This document shows positions 8,663 to 17,716 of a stretch of 64,000 nucleotides of DNA, piece after piece. The DNA is from CAVRCA01 sp963719345 (GTDB taxonomy: Bacteria; Pseudomonadota; Alphaproteobacteria; Acetobacterales; Acetobacteraceae). The notes beneath the pieces are model-generated. The model did not search any database. It saw nothing but the letters and a program-made list of their open reading frames with translations, and was not told the DNA's origin. The stretch's first letter is position 1; each line of letters starts with the position of its first letter. Made by a program: the position numbers and the translations under genes. The stretch spans positions 1 through 64,000 of the forward strand of contig CAVRCA010000001.1 of the NCBI GenBank assembly GCA_963719345.1, in the 5' to 3' direction.

Positions 8663-9865
8663 ATGACACTCACCGCCGCCCGCCTCGACCGCATCAGTCC
8701 GAGCCAGACCATGGGCGTTGCCGCCAAGGCGCGCGCGCTGAAGGCGGCGGGGCGCGACGTGATCGGCCTTGCCGCCGGAGAGCCGGATTTCGACACGCCG
8801 CGCAACATCAAGGACGCGGCGATCCGCGCGATCGAGGCGGGTGAAACCAAATACACCGATGTCGCCGGCGCCCCCGCGCTGCGTCGTGCGGTGGCCGAAA
8901 AGTTCAGCCGTGAGAACGATATTCCCACGGTCCCGGAGGAGGTCATCATCTCCTCGGGCTGCAAGCAGGTGATCTTCAACTGCATGGTCGCGACCCTCGA
9001 CCCGGGAGACGAGGTGATCATTCCCTCGCCCTGCTGGGTGAGCTATCCGGACATCGTCTCGCTCGCCGAGGGCACGCCCGTGCTGGTTCCGTGCGGGCAG
9101 AACAACGGCTTCAAGCTTCGCGCCGAGGATCTGGAAGCGGCGATCACGCCCCGCACGAAGTGGTTCATGCTGAACAATCCGTGCAATCCGACGGGCGCCG
9201 CGTACAACGCCGAGGAACTGCGGCCGATCTGCGACGTGCTGCTGCGCCATCCCGACGTCTGGATCGCGACCGACGACATCTACGAAAAGCTCGCCTATGG
9301 CGGCTTCAAGCCGGCGACGATCGTGCAGGTGGAACCGCGGCTCAAGGACCGCACCGTCACCATGAACGGCGTCTCCAAGACGTACGCGATGACCGGCTGG
9401 CGCATCGGCTACGCGGCCGCACCGGCGCATCTCATCAAGGCGATGGACAAGCTGCAAAGCCAGTCGACCGCGTGCGCCTGCTCGATTAGCCAGGCCGCGA
9501 CCTTGGAGGCGCTCAAGGGACCGCAGGAGTCGATTTTGCCGATGGTCGCCGAATACGAGCGGCGCCGTGACATGGTGGTGGAGATGCTGAACGCGTCGCC
9601 CGGGATCAATTGTCACAAGCCGGAGGGCGCATTCTACGTCTATCCCGCCCTGCACGGCTGCATCGGCAAGACCAGCAAGGGCGGGACGAAGATCGTCGAC
9701 GACGAGGCCTTCGTGACGGCGTTGCTCGACGAGGAAGGCGTCGCCGCGGTGCACGGTTCGGCGTTCTGCTATCCCGGCCATTTCCGCATCAGCTACGCGA
9801 CCGACACCGCTTCGCTGCGCGAGGCCTGCGCGCGCATCCAGCGTTTCTGCCAGCACCTGCACTGA
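8663..9865 (+). CDS. Pyridoxal phosphate-dependent class I aminotransferase (aspartate aminotransferase-like)
   Basis: A fold-type I PLP enzyme of 400 residues, normal for the aspartate/aromatic aminotransferase subgroup Ib. Visible are GEPDFDTP near residue 40, NNPCNPTGA near 175, the D/Y pair region ATDDIYEKL, and the PLP lysine in SKTYAMTGWRIGYA at about residue 239. A substrate-carboxylate arginine is likely in HFRISYA near the C-terminus. Amino donor and acceptor cannot be fixed from sequence. Its stop is one base from the start of a second aminotransferase of the same architecture, so the two are almost certainly co-transcribed. Confidence 0.93.
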   Translation: MTLTAARLDRISPSQTMGVAAKARALKAAGRDVIGLAAGEPDFDTPRNIKDAAIRAIEAGETKYTDVAGAPALRRAVAEKFSRENDIPTVPEEVIISSGCKQVIFNCMVATLDPGDEVIIPSPCWVSYPDIVSLAEGTPVLVPCGQNNGFKLRAEDLEAAITPRTKWFMLNNPCNPTGAAYNAEELRPICDVLLRHPDVWIATDDIYEKLAYGGFKPATIVQVEPRLKDRTVTMNGVSKTYAMTGWRIGYAAAPAHLIKAMDKLQSQSTACACSISQAATLEALKGPQESILPMVAEYERRRDMVVEMLNASPGINCHKPEGAFYVYPALHGCIGKTSKGGTKIVDDEAFVTALLDEEGVAAVHGSAFCYPGHFRISYATDTASLREACARIQRFCQHLH

Positions 9866-9866
9866 G

Positions 9867-11072
9867 ATGCCCGCTCTCGCACAGCGGCTGAACCGCACCC
9901 AGGTCGCCTCGTCGGTCCAGATGTCGATCCGCGCGCGCGAGTTGCGCGCCGAGGGCAAGGACGTGATCTCGCTGGCGATCGGCGAGCCCGATTTCGATAC
10001 GCCTCGGCACGCGATCGAGGCCGGCTATCACGCGGCGCTGCGCGGGGACACGAAGTATCCGCCGCAGGACGGCACCCGTCCGCTGAAGGAGGCGATCGCA
10101 CGCAAGTTCAAGCGCGACAACGGCCTCGACTACAGCCCGGACGGCGAGATCATCGTCAGCAACGGCGGCAAGCAGTCGCTCTACAGCGCGTTCATGGCAA
10201 CACTCGACGACGGTGACGAAGTGGTGATCCCGGCGCCGTACTGGGTCGCCTATCCGCTGATGGTGCAGCTCATCGGCGGCAAGCCGGTGTTCGTCAACTG
10301 CCCGCAGAACAACGGCTTCAAGCCCCGCCCCGAGGACATCGAGGCCGCGATCACGCCGCGCACCAAGTGGCTGATGCTGAACCTGCCGAACAATCCGACC
10401 GGAGCCGCCTGCTCGCGCGAGGAGCTTGCCGCCATCGCCGCCGTGATGCGCCGCCACCCCGAAATCTGGATCATGGCCGACGACATGTACGAGCACCTCA
10501 GCTACGAGGGGTTCGGCCATCCGACGCTGGCCGAGGTCGATCCGACCCTGCGGGACCGCACGCTGACCGTCAGCGGCGTGTCCAAGACCTACGCCATGAC
10601 GGGCTGGCGCATCGGCTTTGCGGGCGGCCCGAGGCCGCTGATCCGCGCCATGGCCAACGTGCAGGGCCACTCGAACGCGGGCATCTCGACGGTCGGCCAG
10701 GCGGCGGCGGCGGCGGCGCTCGACGGGCCGCAGGACGAGGCCCGGGCGATGGTTGCGGCCTACAAGCGCCGGCGCGACCTGGTAGTGGAGGCGCTGAACG
10801 CCTGTCCGGGCCTCGCCTGCCACCGACCCGAAGGCGCGTTCTACGTCTTTCCGAACATCGCCGGCTGTCTCGGCAAGACATCGGCGGGCGGCCGGGCGAT
10901 CGCCACCGACCAGGATTTCTGCATTGCCCTGCTCGAAGAGCAGCTTGTCGCGACCGTCCATGGCGGCTCGTTCGGCATGAGCCCGTACGTGCGGATCAGC
11001 TACGCGACCGACGATGCGGCGCTGGTCGAGGCGTGCCGGCGCATCCGCTCGTTCTGCGCGGAGCTGCACTGA
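9867..11072 (+). CDS. Pyridoxal phosphate-dependent class I aminotransferase, tandem paralogue
   Basis: A paralogue of 401 residues lying directly behind the preceding aminotransferase. The same landmarks appear in register: GEPDFDTPRHA, NNPTGAACS, MADDMYEHL, SKTYAMTGWRIGFAGG with the PLP lysine at about 239, and YVRISYATDD near the end. Differences concentrate at the N-terminal arm and around residues 60-110, where the first copy has TKYTDVAG and this one TKYPPQDG. The pair therefore looks like an old tandem duplication with possible substrate divergence. The ATG follows the upstream stop by one base. Confidence 0.93.
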   Translation: MPALAQRLNRTQVASSVQMSIRARELRAEGKDVISLAIGEPDFDTPRHAIEAGYHAALRGDTKYPPQDGTRPLKEAIARKFKRDNGLDYSPDGEIIVSNGGKQSLYSAFMATLDDGDEVVIPAPYWVAYPLMVQLIGGKPVFVNCPQNNGFKPRPEDIEAAITPRTKWLMLNLPNNPTGAACSREELAAIAAVMRRHPEIWIMADDMYEHLSYEGFGHPTLAEVDPTLRDRTLTVSGVSKTYAMTGWRIGFAGGPRPLIRAMANVQGHSNAGISTVGQAAAAAALDGPQDEARAMVAAYKRRRDLVVEALNACPGLACHRPEGAFYVFPNIAGCLGKTSAGGRAIATDQDFCIALLEEQLVATVHGGSFGMSPYVRISYATDDAALVEACRRIRSFCAELH

Positions 11073-11120
11073 CGCAACGGTCCCGGCTATGCCGCCGACG
11101 CCGACGGCTCGTTCTGTGAC

Positions 11121-12222
11121 ATGACTCTTGTTCTGAAAGGCGCTGGCTTGAGGGGCGTCCTCCGGTTGCTTCTCGCCGTCGCGCTCGGCATCGGCGTCGC
11201 TCGTGCGGAGCCGCCCGCCGATCGCCTGGCGGTTCTTCGCCGAGGCGTGAACCTGACCAACTGGTTCCGCTACCCGCCAAGCCAGAACGCCGCCGCCGTT
11301 CTGTACCTACGTGAGCGATGCCGCGCTCGATGATCTGCGGCGTGCCGGTTTCTCGTTCGTGCGCCTTCCCGTGCAGCCGGAGTTCCTGTCCGGTGCAATG
11401 ACGGAGCGGCTGCAGTTGCTGGCCGACGCGGTCGGGCGATTGCAGCGTCATGGCTTCGGCGTGATCGTCGAGGTGCATCCGACGACGTGGCACCTCGAAA
11501 CCTCCGCGGCCGACCGCGCCCAACTGCTCGCCTTGTGGCGGCAGCTCGCGCCGCTGCTCGCCCGGTTCGACCCGCGCGTCACGTTTCCCGAGGTGGTCAA
11601 CGAGCCGGTGTTCGCCCACGACAGCGCGGGATGGGAGGCGCTGCAACAGGAGGCGCTCGCCGTCATCCGCGTCGGCTTCCCGGCGGCCACGGTGGTGCTG
11701 ACGGGCAACGACTGGGGTGACTTGGACGGTCTGCTGCGCCTGCATCCGGTGGCGGACCCGAACGTGATCTATAGTTTTCACTTCTATGAGCCGACCATCC
11801 TGACCACGCTCGCATCGTTCGAGCCCGCGCTGGACACGCCGGCGCTCGCGACGTTGCCGTTCCCGGTCGCCGAGCCCTGCGTGCGCGGCGGCGCGAGCGG
11901 GCGAACCGCTTCGGTGATGCGCTACTACTGCAGCGGACAATGGGACGAGGCGCACGTTCGCGCCCGCATCGCCCTTGCGGCGGAGTGGGCGCATCGGAAC
12001 CACGCTGCCGTTCTCGCCGGCGAGTTCGGCGCCGACAGCCGGCTCAACGAGGGGGCTCGCTTGGCCTGGATGGCGGCGGTACGCCGGGCCGCCGCCGATC
12101 AGGGACTGGGATGGGCGCTGTGGGGCTACGACGATTTCATGGGTTTCAATATTGCCCGGTCGCCGCCGTCACGGCCTCGTCTCGACCCGAACGTGCTTCG
12201 CGCTCTCGGACTTGCCGGCTAG
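11121..12222 (+). pseudogene. Glycoside hydrolase family 5 (cellulase-type), secreted, frameshifted
   Basis: A predicted exported beta-glycanase. The N-terminal part has a signal peptide (LLLAVALGIGVARA) and RRGVNLTNWFRYP, the usual start of the GH5 barrel. An extra base near 11305 breaks the frame. The second part, from about 11311, continues with DDLRRAGFSFVRLPV and contains the acid/base glutamate in VVNEPVF and the nucleophile glutamate in AGEFGAD, followed by GWALWGYDDF. Both catalytic residues are preserved, so the break is probably a sequence error. The polysaccharide substrate is unknown. The gene follows the aminotransferases by 48 bases but is functionally unrelated. Confidence 0.85.
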
Positions 12223-12283
12223 GCTGGTTGCGCGCGGCGGCATCGACGCGGCGCGGCCGATCCGCTGATCCATGCCGCTCCGA

Positions 12284-12352
12284 CCCCTCACCCCTGGCCC
12301 CTCCGACAAGGGGAGCGTTCTTCTCCCCCGTGTGGGAGAGGGCCGCGAGGTG
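12284..12352. repeat. C/G-run dispersed repeat, intergenic copy
   Basis: The stretch contains the CCCCTCACCC ... CTCCCC ... GTGGGAGAGGG pattern seen again at 15856-15946, 49960-50002 and 53646-53683. It separates the glycosidase stop from the convergent binding-protein stop. Such short palindromic elements rich in CCCTC/GAGGG are widespread in alphaproteobacterial intergenic DNA. The exact unit boundaries are not certain. Confidence 0.5.
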
Positions 12353-12359
12353 AAGCGTC

Positions 12360-13706
12360 CTATCGGGTAAACCCCTCCAGTTCACCTTGTGCCCACGCGA
12401 CCACCTGCGGGATCTTCTGGCCGTCCTTGAGGCGCGCCAGCATCCCGGTATGGATGGCGCGCTGATAGATCTGCACGGCGACGTCCGGCGAGGCCTCCGA
12501 GGCGGCGAGGCTCGGCTCGGCGTGGTGCGACGGACGGATGGGATAGTTGTAGACCGTGCCCTTCGGCGGCTCGACCTCCTCCCACACCTTGAAGTCCAGC
12601 ATTCCCGCGTACGGCGACAAATCGTAGCCCTCGACCACCGTGGTGCGCGGCTCGACCTGCTCGCGTTGCAGCAGATAGGTAATCAGCTCCTTTGCCGCCG
12701 ACTTGTTCTGGCTGAACGACCAGATGCCCCAGAAGGCGGTGATCGTCGGTGTGAAGCGCCCCTTTGGTCCGGCCGGCGGCGGAAACGTCCAGCAATCCTC
12801 GGCCACTGCCGGGGCGTCGCGCTTGGCGACCGCCCAGGCCGAAGGCGGGTTGAAGATCAGTGCGCTCTTGCCGGAGATGAGGGCGCGGTTGTTTGAAGCG
12901 TCATCGTAGCTTCCCGCTTCCGGCGGAAAGAACTTGACCAGCCGTTGCGAGTATTCGAGCACTTGCCGCACCGCATCCGATTTGACCTGGATGGTGCCCT
13001 CGCGGTCGATCAGCGATGCGCCGAACGCCTGGAACATCGCACCCACCTGATCGATGCCGTCCGTGTTGTTGAAGCCGCCGAGGCCGAGGCCGAAGGTCAA
13101 GCCGTCCTGCTGCGCGAGCTGGGCGTATCTGAGAAAGGCTTCGTAGTCCCACGCGGCCTGCAACGCGTTCTGCTCCGGGTGGGCCGGATACATCGCCTGG
13201 ACATCGAGGCCGTGCTTCTTGAAGAAGCTGATCCGGGCGCAGGGCGGCTTGGTCTGAGTCCCGGTCGTGGTGGGAATGGCGATCCAGTGGCCATCCGACT
13301 TGCCGAGATACTCGGCCGCGGCGTTCGTCGCCCCATTTGCCGCGACCAGCTTCTCGACCACGTCATCGACCGGGGACAGCGCGCTCGCGACGTTGTGGAC
13401 GTCCCAGTTGCCGAACGTCATTACGTCGTGCCCGGCCTTGCCCATCGCCTCGGCAACGCTCGTGTTCTGCAGTTTCTGACCGCTGCTGGTGATGAAGTCG
13501 ACATGCACGTCAACCTGGTTCTTCGCTGCCCAGGCATCGATCTGCTTCTGCATCACCTCGTTGCCCTTCGGCACCCAGTGGTCCCAGAGGGCAAGGGAGA
13601 GGTTGCCAGCCGCGCGGCCGCTGCGGATATGCACGAGCGGCAACGCGGTCGAAACGGCTCCCAGGGTCAGGGCTTTGCGACGCGACAAGCCGGCGAAATC
13701 GGTCAT
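12360..13706 (-). CDS. ABC transporter substrate-binding protein, family 1 (sugar-type)
   Basis: A periplasmic solute-binding protein of 448 residues. The N-terminus LSRRKALTLGAVS suggests a twin-arginine-type signal (only RR and a hydrophobic core are visible), followed by LSLALWDHWVPKGNEVMQKQIDAWAAK, typical of sugar/multiple-solute binding proteins. The length and repeated aromatic segments fit the MalE-like class I family. The ATG at 13706 is preceded by AGGAGG on the minus strand. The open frame to 13814 is non-conserved. No permease or ATPase gene accompanies it, so its membrane partners must lie elsewhere. The ligand is unknown. Confidence 0.88.
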   Translation of the reverse strand: MTDFAGLSRRKALTLGAVSTALPLVHIRSGRAAGNLSLALWDHWVPKGNEVMQKQIDAWAAKNQVDVHVDFITSSGQKLQNTSVAEAMGKAGHDVMTFGNWDVHNVASALSPVDDVVEKLVAANGATNAAAEYLGKSDGHWIAIPTTTGTQTKPPCARISFFKKHGLDVQAMYPAHPEQNALQAAWDYEAFLRYAQLAQQDGLTFGLGLGGFNNTDGIDQVGAMFQAFGASLIDREGTIQVKSDAVRQVLEYSQRLVKFFPPEAGSYDDASNNRALISGKSALIFNPPSAWAVAKRDAPAVAEDCWTFPPPAGPKGRFTPTITAFWGIWSFSQNKSAAKELITYLLQREQVEPRTTVVEGYDLSPYAGMLDFKVWEEVEPPKGTVYNYPIRPSHHAEPSLAASEASPDVAVQIYQRAIHTGMLARLKDGQKIPQVVAWAQGELEGFTR

Positions 13707-13985
13707 TGGCGGTCCTCCTGGCGTCGCGCGATGACGCGCGATCGTGTTTTTGTATGGAATTGGCGTGTTCAGCCGAGCCCGGACGCTTGCCGGGCCGTGG
13801 GCACGGGCAGCCATTGTCGGCGGCGCGGTCTTGCGGCGAACTGGCCGCCGAGCGGGACCATACGCCTTGACCCGACGGCCCCGAAACTATTTCGTACTCG
13901 GCACTTCGGGGGCATAGGTGCCGCCTCCCTTGCGTCGTGGCTTCACGCCAGTAGCATCGCCGGTGGTTGGAGAAGCGGGGCGCGC
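13707..13985. other. Divergent intergenic region, no gene seen
   Basis: This 279-base gap separates the divergently transcribed binding-protein and hydrolase-domain genes and must hold both promoters. It contains a locally AT-richer stretch near 13740-13765 on the binding-protein side. No convincing promoter hexamers, operator palindrome or small ORF could be assigned by eye. Confidence 0.4.
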
Positions 13986-15893
13986 ATGATCCAGTTTCGC
14001 ATCGATCGCGTCGAACCGTTTGCCGGCGGCGCCGTGTTCGGCCATGTCGGTGCTTACGAACGGGTGATCGGTGTGGCGCGCGGCGCGCTCGATCCGCTCG
14101 ATGGGCGCAATGCGGGGATCGTCGGGCTCGACCGTGCCCCGCGCAATCGCCAAGGTCTGGTCGAATACGAGACCGACATTTTTCTCCTGCGCCCGGCCGA
14201 CCCTGATCGCGGCAACCGTCACCTGCTGTTCGAAGTGCCGAACCGCGGCAACAAGCTCGCGATCCATATGCTCAACCAGCTGCCTCCGCCGGAGACGGGC
14301 AACATCAACGACCCGATCCTGCCGGAGCACGCCGGCGACGGATTGGTGTTCCGGCAGGGCTACACTTTGGCGTGGTCAGGATGGGAGCCGGACGCACCCG
14401 CCAAGGGCGGCGGCATGACCGCACGCATCCCGGCGCTGGACGATGTCGAGCAGGAGGTGCGGGAGGAGTTTGTCTCCCTGGCGCGCGGACCGGCGATGGA
14501 GCGGTTTCGTCTGAGCTACGCGGCGGCGGACCCGGATAGCGCCCGGCTGACCATGCGCTACCAGGCGCACGAGCCGCCGCAAGAGATGCCGCGCACCGCC
14601 TGGCGGTTCGTCGACGGGCGCGGCGTGGAACTGGTGGACGCCTTGCCGGAGTCCGGCGTGGTCTATGACTTTACCTACCGGGCGCGCAGGCCCTGGGTGA
14701 GCGGCATCGGCTTCGCGATCATCCGCGACGTGGCGGCCGGTCTGCGCCGGGCCGGGTCGGACAATCCCGCGCACGGCATCAGGGCCGCGCTCGGGTTCGG
14801 CATCTCGCAGAGCGGACGGTTCTTGCGCGACTTCATCCGAGGGGGGTTCAACCAAGCCCTGTCCGGCGAGAAGGTGTTCGACGGCGTGCTGTCGCACACC
14901 GCGGGCGTCGGCACGATCTTTCTCAATGCACTGTTCGCCCAACCCTTCCGCACCCGCACGCAGCACCAGGACCACGGCTTCCCGGAAGCCTCTTTCCCGT
15001 TCGCCACCGCGCCGGCCCGCGATCCGGTGAGCGGCGGGGAGGGGAGCCTGCTGCGCGGCGATGGCTTCGACCCGTTGCTGATCGAGAGCAACACCAGCAG
15101 CGAGTATTGGCAGAAGGGCGCTTCGCTGCTCTCGACCGACCCCGCCGGCACGCGCGATCTCGAACTGCCGGAAACGACGCGGCTCTACCTCGTCGCCGGC
15201 ACCCAGCACGGCGGCCGCGCGGGGACGCCGGCCACCCGCGGCAACTGCCAGAACGCGCGCAATCCGCACAGCGCGGCCCCGGCGGTGCGGGCGCTGCTGA
15301 GCCTGCTGGACCGCTGGGTTAGCGAGGGCGCGGCGCCGCCGCCCAGCCGCATCCCGCGCCTCGATGACGGCACGCTGGTCGCCGCCGAGCAGCTCGACTT
15401 TCCCCACCTGCCCGGGTTTGCAGTCGCGCGCCATGCCAATCCTATCAGGCACTTGCCGGACTGGCTTCGTCCGTCGTGGGAGGAACCACCCTACCGGGTG
15501 CTGGTGCCGGCGGTCGATGCCGACGGCAACGAGCGGGCCGGCTTGCGGCTCCCCGACATCGCCGTGCCGGTCGCGACCTACACCGGCTGGAACGTCTATG
15601 CGGCGCCGTTTCCCACCGATGCGCTGTGCGACCGGGACGGCAGTTCTTTACTCATGGCGGCAACCGATGCCGCGCGATCGCCGGACGATCCGCGTCCCTC
15701 GCTGGCCGAGCGCTACGGCAGCCACGACCGCTACGTGGCGCTAGTCCGCGCAGCCGCCGATCAACTCGTGGCCCATCGGCTGCTACTGCAGGAGGATGGG
15801 GATGCCGCCGTCGAGCGGGCCGAGGCGCGCCGGCTGGCGTGGGTTGCCGAGACGCCTCCCCCTGCCTCTTCCCACAAGGGGAGGGGGAAATAG
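13986..15893 (+). CDS. Alpha/beta hydrolase domain-containing protein
   Basis: A large protein of 635 residues of a family annotated only as alpha/beta hydrolase domain. The central part holds ALGFGISQSGRFLRDF near residue 278, where the serine in GISQSG is the probable nucleophile elbow. A late GTQHGG near 412 may carry the histidine. There is no clear signal peptide. The ATG at 13986 begins MIQFRIDRVEPF; the frame is open upstream to 12945, but that stretch is antisense to the binding-protein gene. The last dozen residues (PPPASSHKGRGK) are translated from a dispersed intergenic repeat, so the natural C-terminus was probably shorter. The substrate is unknown. Confidence 0.85.
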   Translation: MIQFRIDRVEPFAGGAVFGHVGAYERVIGVARGALDPLDGRNAGIVGLDRAPRNRQGLVEYETDIFLLRPADPDRGNRHLLFEVPNRGNKLAIHMLNQLPPPETGNINDPILPEHAGDGLVFRQGYTLAWSGWEPDAPAKGGGMTARIPALDDVEQEVREEFVSLARGPAMERFRLSYAAADPDSARLTMRYQAHEPPQEMPRTAWRFVDGRGVELVDALPESGVVYDFTYRARRPWVSGIGFAIIRDVAAGLRRAGSDNPAHGIRAALGFGISQSGRFLRDFIRGGFNQALSGEKVFDGVLSHTAGVGTIFLNALFAQPFRTRTQHQDHGFPEASFPFATAPARDPVSGGEGSLLRGDGFDPLLIESNTSSEYWQKGASLLSTDPAGTRDLELPETTRLYLVAGTQHGGRAGTPATRGNCQNARNPHSAAPAVRALLSLLDRWVSEGAAPPPSRIPRLDDGTLVAAEQLDFPHLPGFAVARHANPIRHLPDWLRPSWEEPPYRVLVPAVDADGNERAGLRLPDIAVPVATYTGWNVYAAPFPTDALCDRDGSSLLMAATDAARSPDDPRPSLAERYGSHDRYVALVRAAADQLVAHRLLLQEDGDAAVERAEARRLAWVAETPPPASSHKGRGK

Positions 15894-15946
15894 GCTTTTC
15901 TCCCTTTCCCCTTGCGGGAGAGGGTTGGAGTGAGGGTGCGGGGAGG
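15856..15946. repeat. Dispersed C/G-run palindromic repeat overlapping a gene end
   Basis: Two imperfect hairpins lie in tandem: CTCCCCCTGCC...AAGGGGAGGGGG and TCTCCC...GCGGGAGAGGG, followed by GGTTGGAGTGAGGGTGCGG. Related sequence recurs at 12284, 49960 and 53646. The first hairpin provides the last codons and the stop of the hydrolase-domain gene. The second lies just upstream of the next gene's ribosome site (GGGAGG at 15941-15946). Confidence 0.65.
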
Positions 15947-15950
15947 AAAC

Positions 15951-17135
15951 ATGAACTGCAAATGGCTCGCGGGGGCTTTCGGCGCGCTCGTGCTTGGAGC
16001 GTCGGTGGCGTCGGCGCAACCGACGGTGCGGATCGGCGTGCTGACCGATATGAACTCGGTCTATGCCGACTATGCCGGCCAGGGCTCGATCGACGCGGCC
16101 AGGCTCGCGATCGAGGACGCCGGGATGGCGGGCAAGGTCGACCTCGTGTTCGCCGACCACCAGAACAAGCCGGATGTCGGCGTGAGCATCGCCCGCGACT
16201 GGTTCGAATCGAAGGGAGTGGACGCGATCTTCGACGTGCCGACCTCCTCGGTCGCCCTGGCGGTGAACGGCGTGGCGGGGAAGAGCCACAAGCTGGTGTT
16301 CTTCAGCACGGCGGTGATCGACCGGCTCACCGAGGAGGATTGCAACGGCTACGGCATCGCCTGGACCTGGGACATCTACTCGGTCTCCCGCAGCGTCGCC
16401 GCGATGCAGCTCAAGCGCGGCATGGATACCTGGTTCATCATCGCCCAGGACTACGCCGCGGGACACGCCATGCAGGCGATGATCCAGGACCTTGTGACCG
16501 CGAGCGGCGGCAAGGTGCTGGGCAGCGCCCGCCCGCCGCTCGGCGAGACCGAGTATTCGTCCTACCTTGTGCAGGCGCAGGCCTCGGGAGCGAAGATCAT
16601 CGCCTTCACCGCCGGCGGGACCGACCTGCTCAACGCGATGAAGCAGGCGCACGAGTTCGGCCTCGCCCAGCACGGGCAGGCACTCGGCACGATGTACACG
16701 ATCATCACCGATGTGAACGCGATCGGTTTGGAGACCCTGCAGGGGCTCAACTTCGTCACCGCGTTCTACTGGGACCGCGACGACCCGAGCCGGGCGTTTG
16801 CCAAACGCTTCATGGCGGTACACCACGCGATGCCGACGATGTTCCAGGCCGGCGTCTATTCGGCCGTGCTGAACTACCTTCACGCCGTCGAGGCGACCAA
16901 CAGCGCGGACTCCGACGCGGTACGGGGCTGGCTGCGCGAGCACCCGATCGACGACGCCTTCGCCCGGCACGGCAGACTATTGGCGAACGGCCGCTTCATC
17001 CACGACATGCTGGTGGCCCGCGTCAAAACACCCGCGGAGTCGAAATACCCCTGGGACTACTACGACCTCCTTGGCACGGTGCCGGCCGCCGAGGCGTTCC
17101 GCTCGCTCGAGCAGAGCAAGTGCAAGCTGCGCTGA
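15951..17135 (+). CDS. ABC transporter substrate-binding protein (branched-chain amino acid/amide type)
   Basis: A periplasmic binding protein of 394 residues of the type 1 fold used by Leu/Ile/Val, urea and amide importers. It has a signal peptide ending in GASVASA, then VRIGVLTDMNSVYADYAGQ, the usual family opening. The first lobe contains VFADHQNKPDVG, and SSVALAV follows. The ATG at 15951 has GGGAGG five bases upstream. No cognate permeases or ATPases are adjacent. Instead, a chromate-transporter pair follows with a 16-base overlap. The ligand cannot be inferred. Confidence 0.9.
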   Translation: MNCKWLAGAFGALVLGASVASAQPTVRIGVLTDMNSVYADYAGQGSIDAARLAIEDAGMAGKVDLVFADHQNKPDVGVSIARDWFESKGVDAIFDVPTSSVALAVNGVAGKSHKLVFFSTAVIDRLTEEDCNGYGIAWTWDIYSVSRSVAAMQLKRGMDTWFIIAQDYAAGHAMQAMIQDLVTASGGKVLGSARPPLGETEYSSYLVQAQASGAKIIAFTAGGTDLLNAMKQAHEFGLAQHGQALGTMYTIITDVNAIGLETLQGLNFVTAFYWDRDDPSRAFAKRFMAVHHAMPTMFQAGVYSAVLNYLHAVEATNSADSDAVRGWLREHPIDDAFARHGRLLANGRFIHDMLVARVKTPAESKYPWDYYDLLGTVPAAEAFRSLEQSKCKLR

Positions 17136-17716
17136 CGCCCGAACGCCCATCACCCGAACGCACACCGGCCGAACGCCCGGCGGTCGAGCGTCCGACGGTT
17201 GGCGCACTGTTCACCGGCTTTCTGAGCGTCGGTGTCTATGGGTTTGGAGGGGTGCTGCCCTGGGCGCGGCGGATGATCGTCGAGCAGCGACGGTGGATGA
17301 GCGCCGGGGAGTTCACCGACCTGCTGGCGCTCTGCCAGTTCCTGCCGGGGCCGAACATCATCAACGTCTCGGTCGCCCTCGGCTCGCGGTATCGCGGCCT
17401 TGCCGGCGCGCTCGCCGCCTTCTCCGGCCTGATGGCCGCGCCGATGGTGATCATCATCCTGCTCGGCCTCGTCTACGGCCGCTACAGTGCGTTGCCGGAA
17501 GTCCGGCACACCTTCGCCGGTCTTGCTGCGGCCGCCTCCGGGCTGGTGCTGTCGACGGCGCTGCGGATTGCCGCCCCGTTGCGGAGCAAGCCGCTGGCGC
17601 TCGGGCTGGCGACGCTGACCTTGGCGGCGGTAGCGTTGCTGCACGCGCCGCTGGTGCCGGCGATGCTGGTTGCCGCGCCGCTCGGCATCCTGCTCGCCAC
17701 CCGAACCGTGCCGTGA
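17120..17716 (+). CDS. Chromate transporter, ChrA family half-protein 1
   Basis: Inner-membrane protein of 198 residues corresponding to one half of long-chain ChrA; the family often occurs as two short genes. The core starts with LFTGFLSVGVYGFGG and carries the FLPGPNIINVSVALG signature near residue 80. Four to six hydrophobic segments follow. No ATG exists between the upstream stop and the conserved region. The best start is the GTG at 17120, which overlaps the binding-protein gene by 16 bases. The stop overlaps the second half-gene as GTGA. Chromate efflux is the family label only; the true substrate may differ. Confidence 0.85.
   Translation: MQAALTPERPSPERTPAERPAVERPTVGALFTGFLSVGVYGFGGVLPWARRMIVEQRRWMSAGEFTDLLALCQFLPGPNIINVSVALGSRYRGLAGALAAFSGLMAAPMVIIILLGLVYGRYSALPEVRHTFAGLAAAASGLVLSTALRIAAPLRSKPLALGLATLTLAAVALLHAPLVPAMLVAAPLGILLATRTVP

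Noticed and set aside
7487..9958. An 823-codon minus-strand frame opposite the permease and aminotransferase genes
   Set aside because: Its composition is low-complexity Arg/Gly/Ala/Asp, and the plus strand carries clear families. Long antisense frames are expected at this GC content.
12945..13985. N-terminal extension of the hydrolase-domain protein by about 347 codons
   Set aside because: The stretch is antisense to the binding-protein gene and lacks hydrolase-like sequence; ATG 13986 starts the conserved part.
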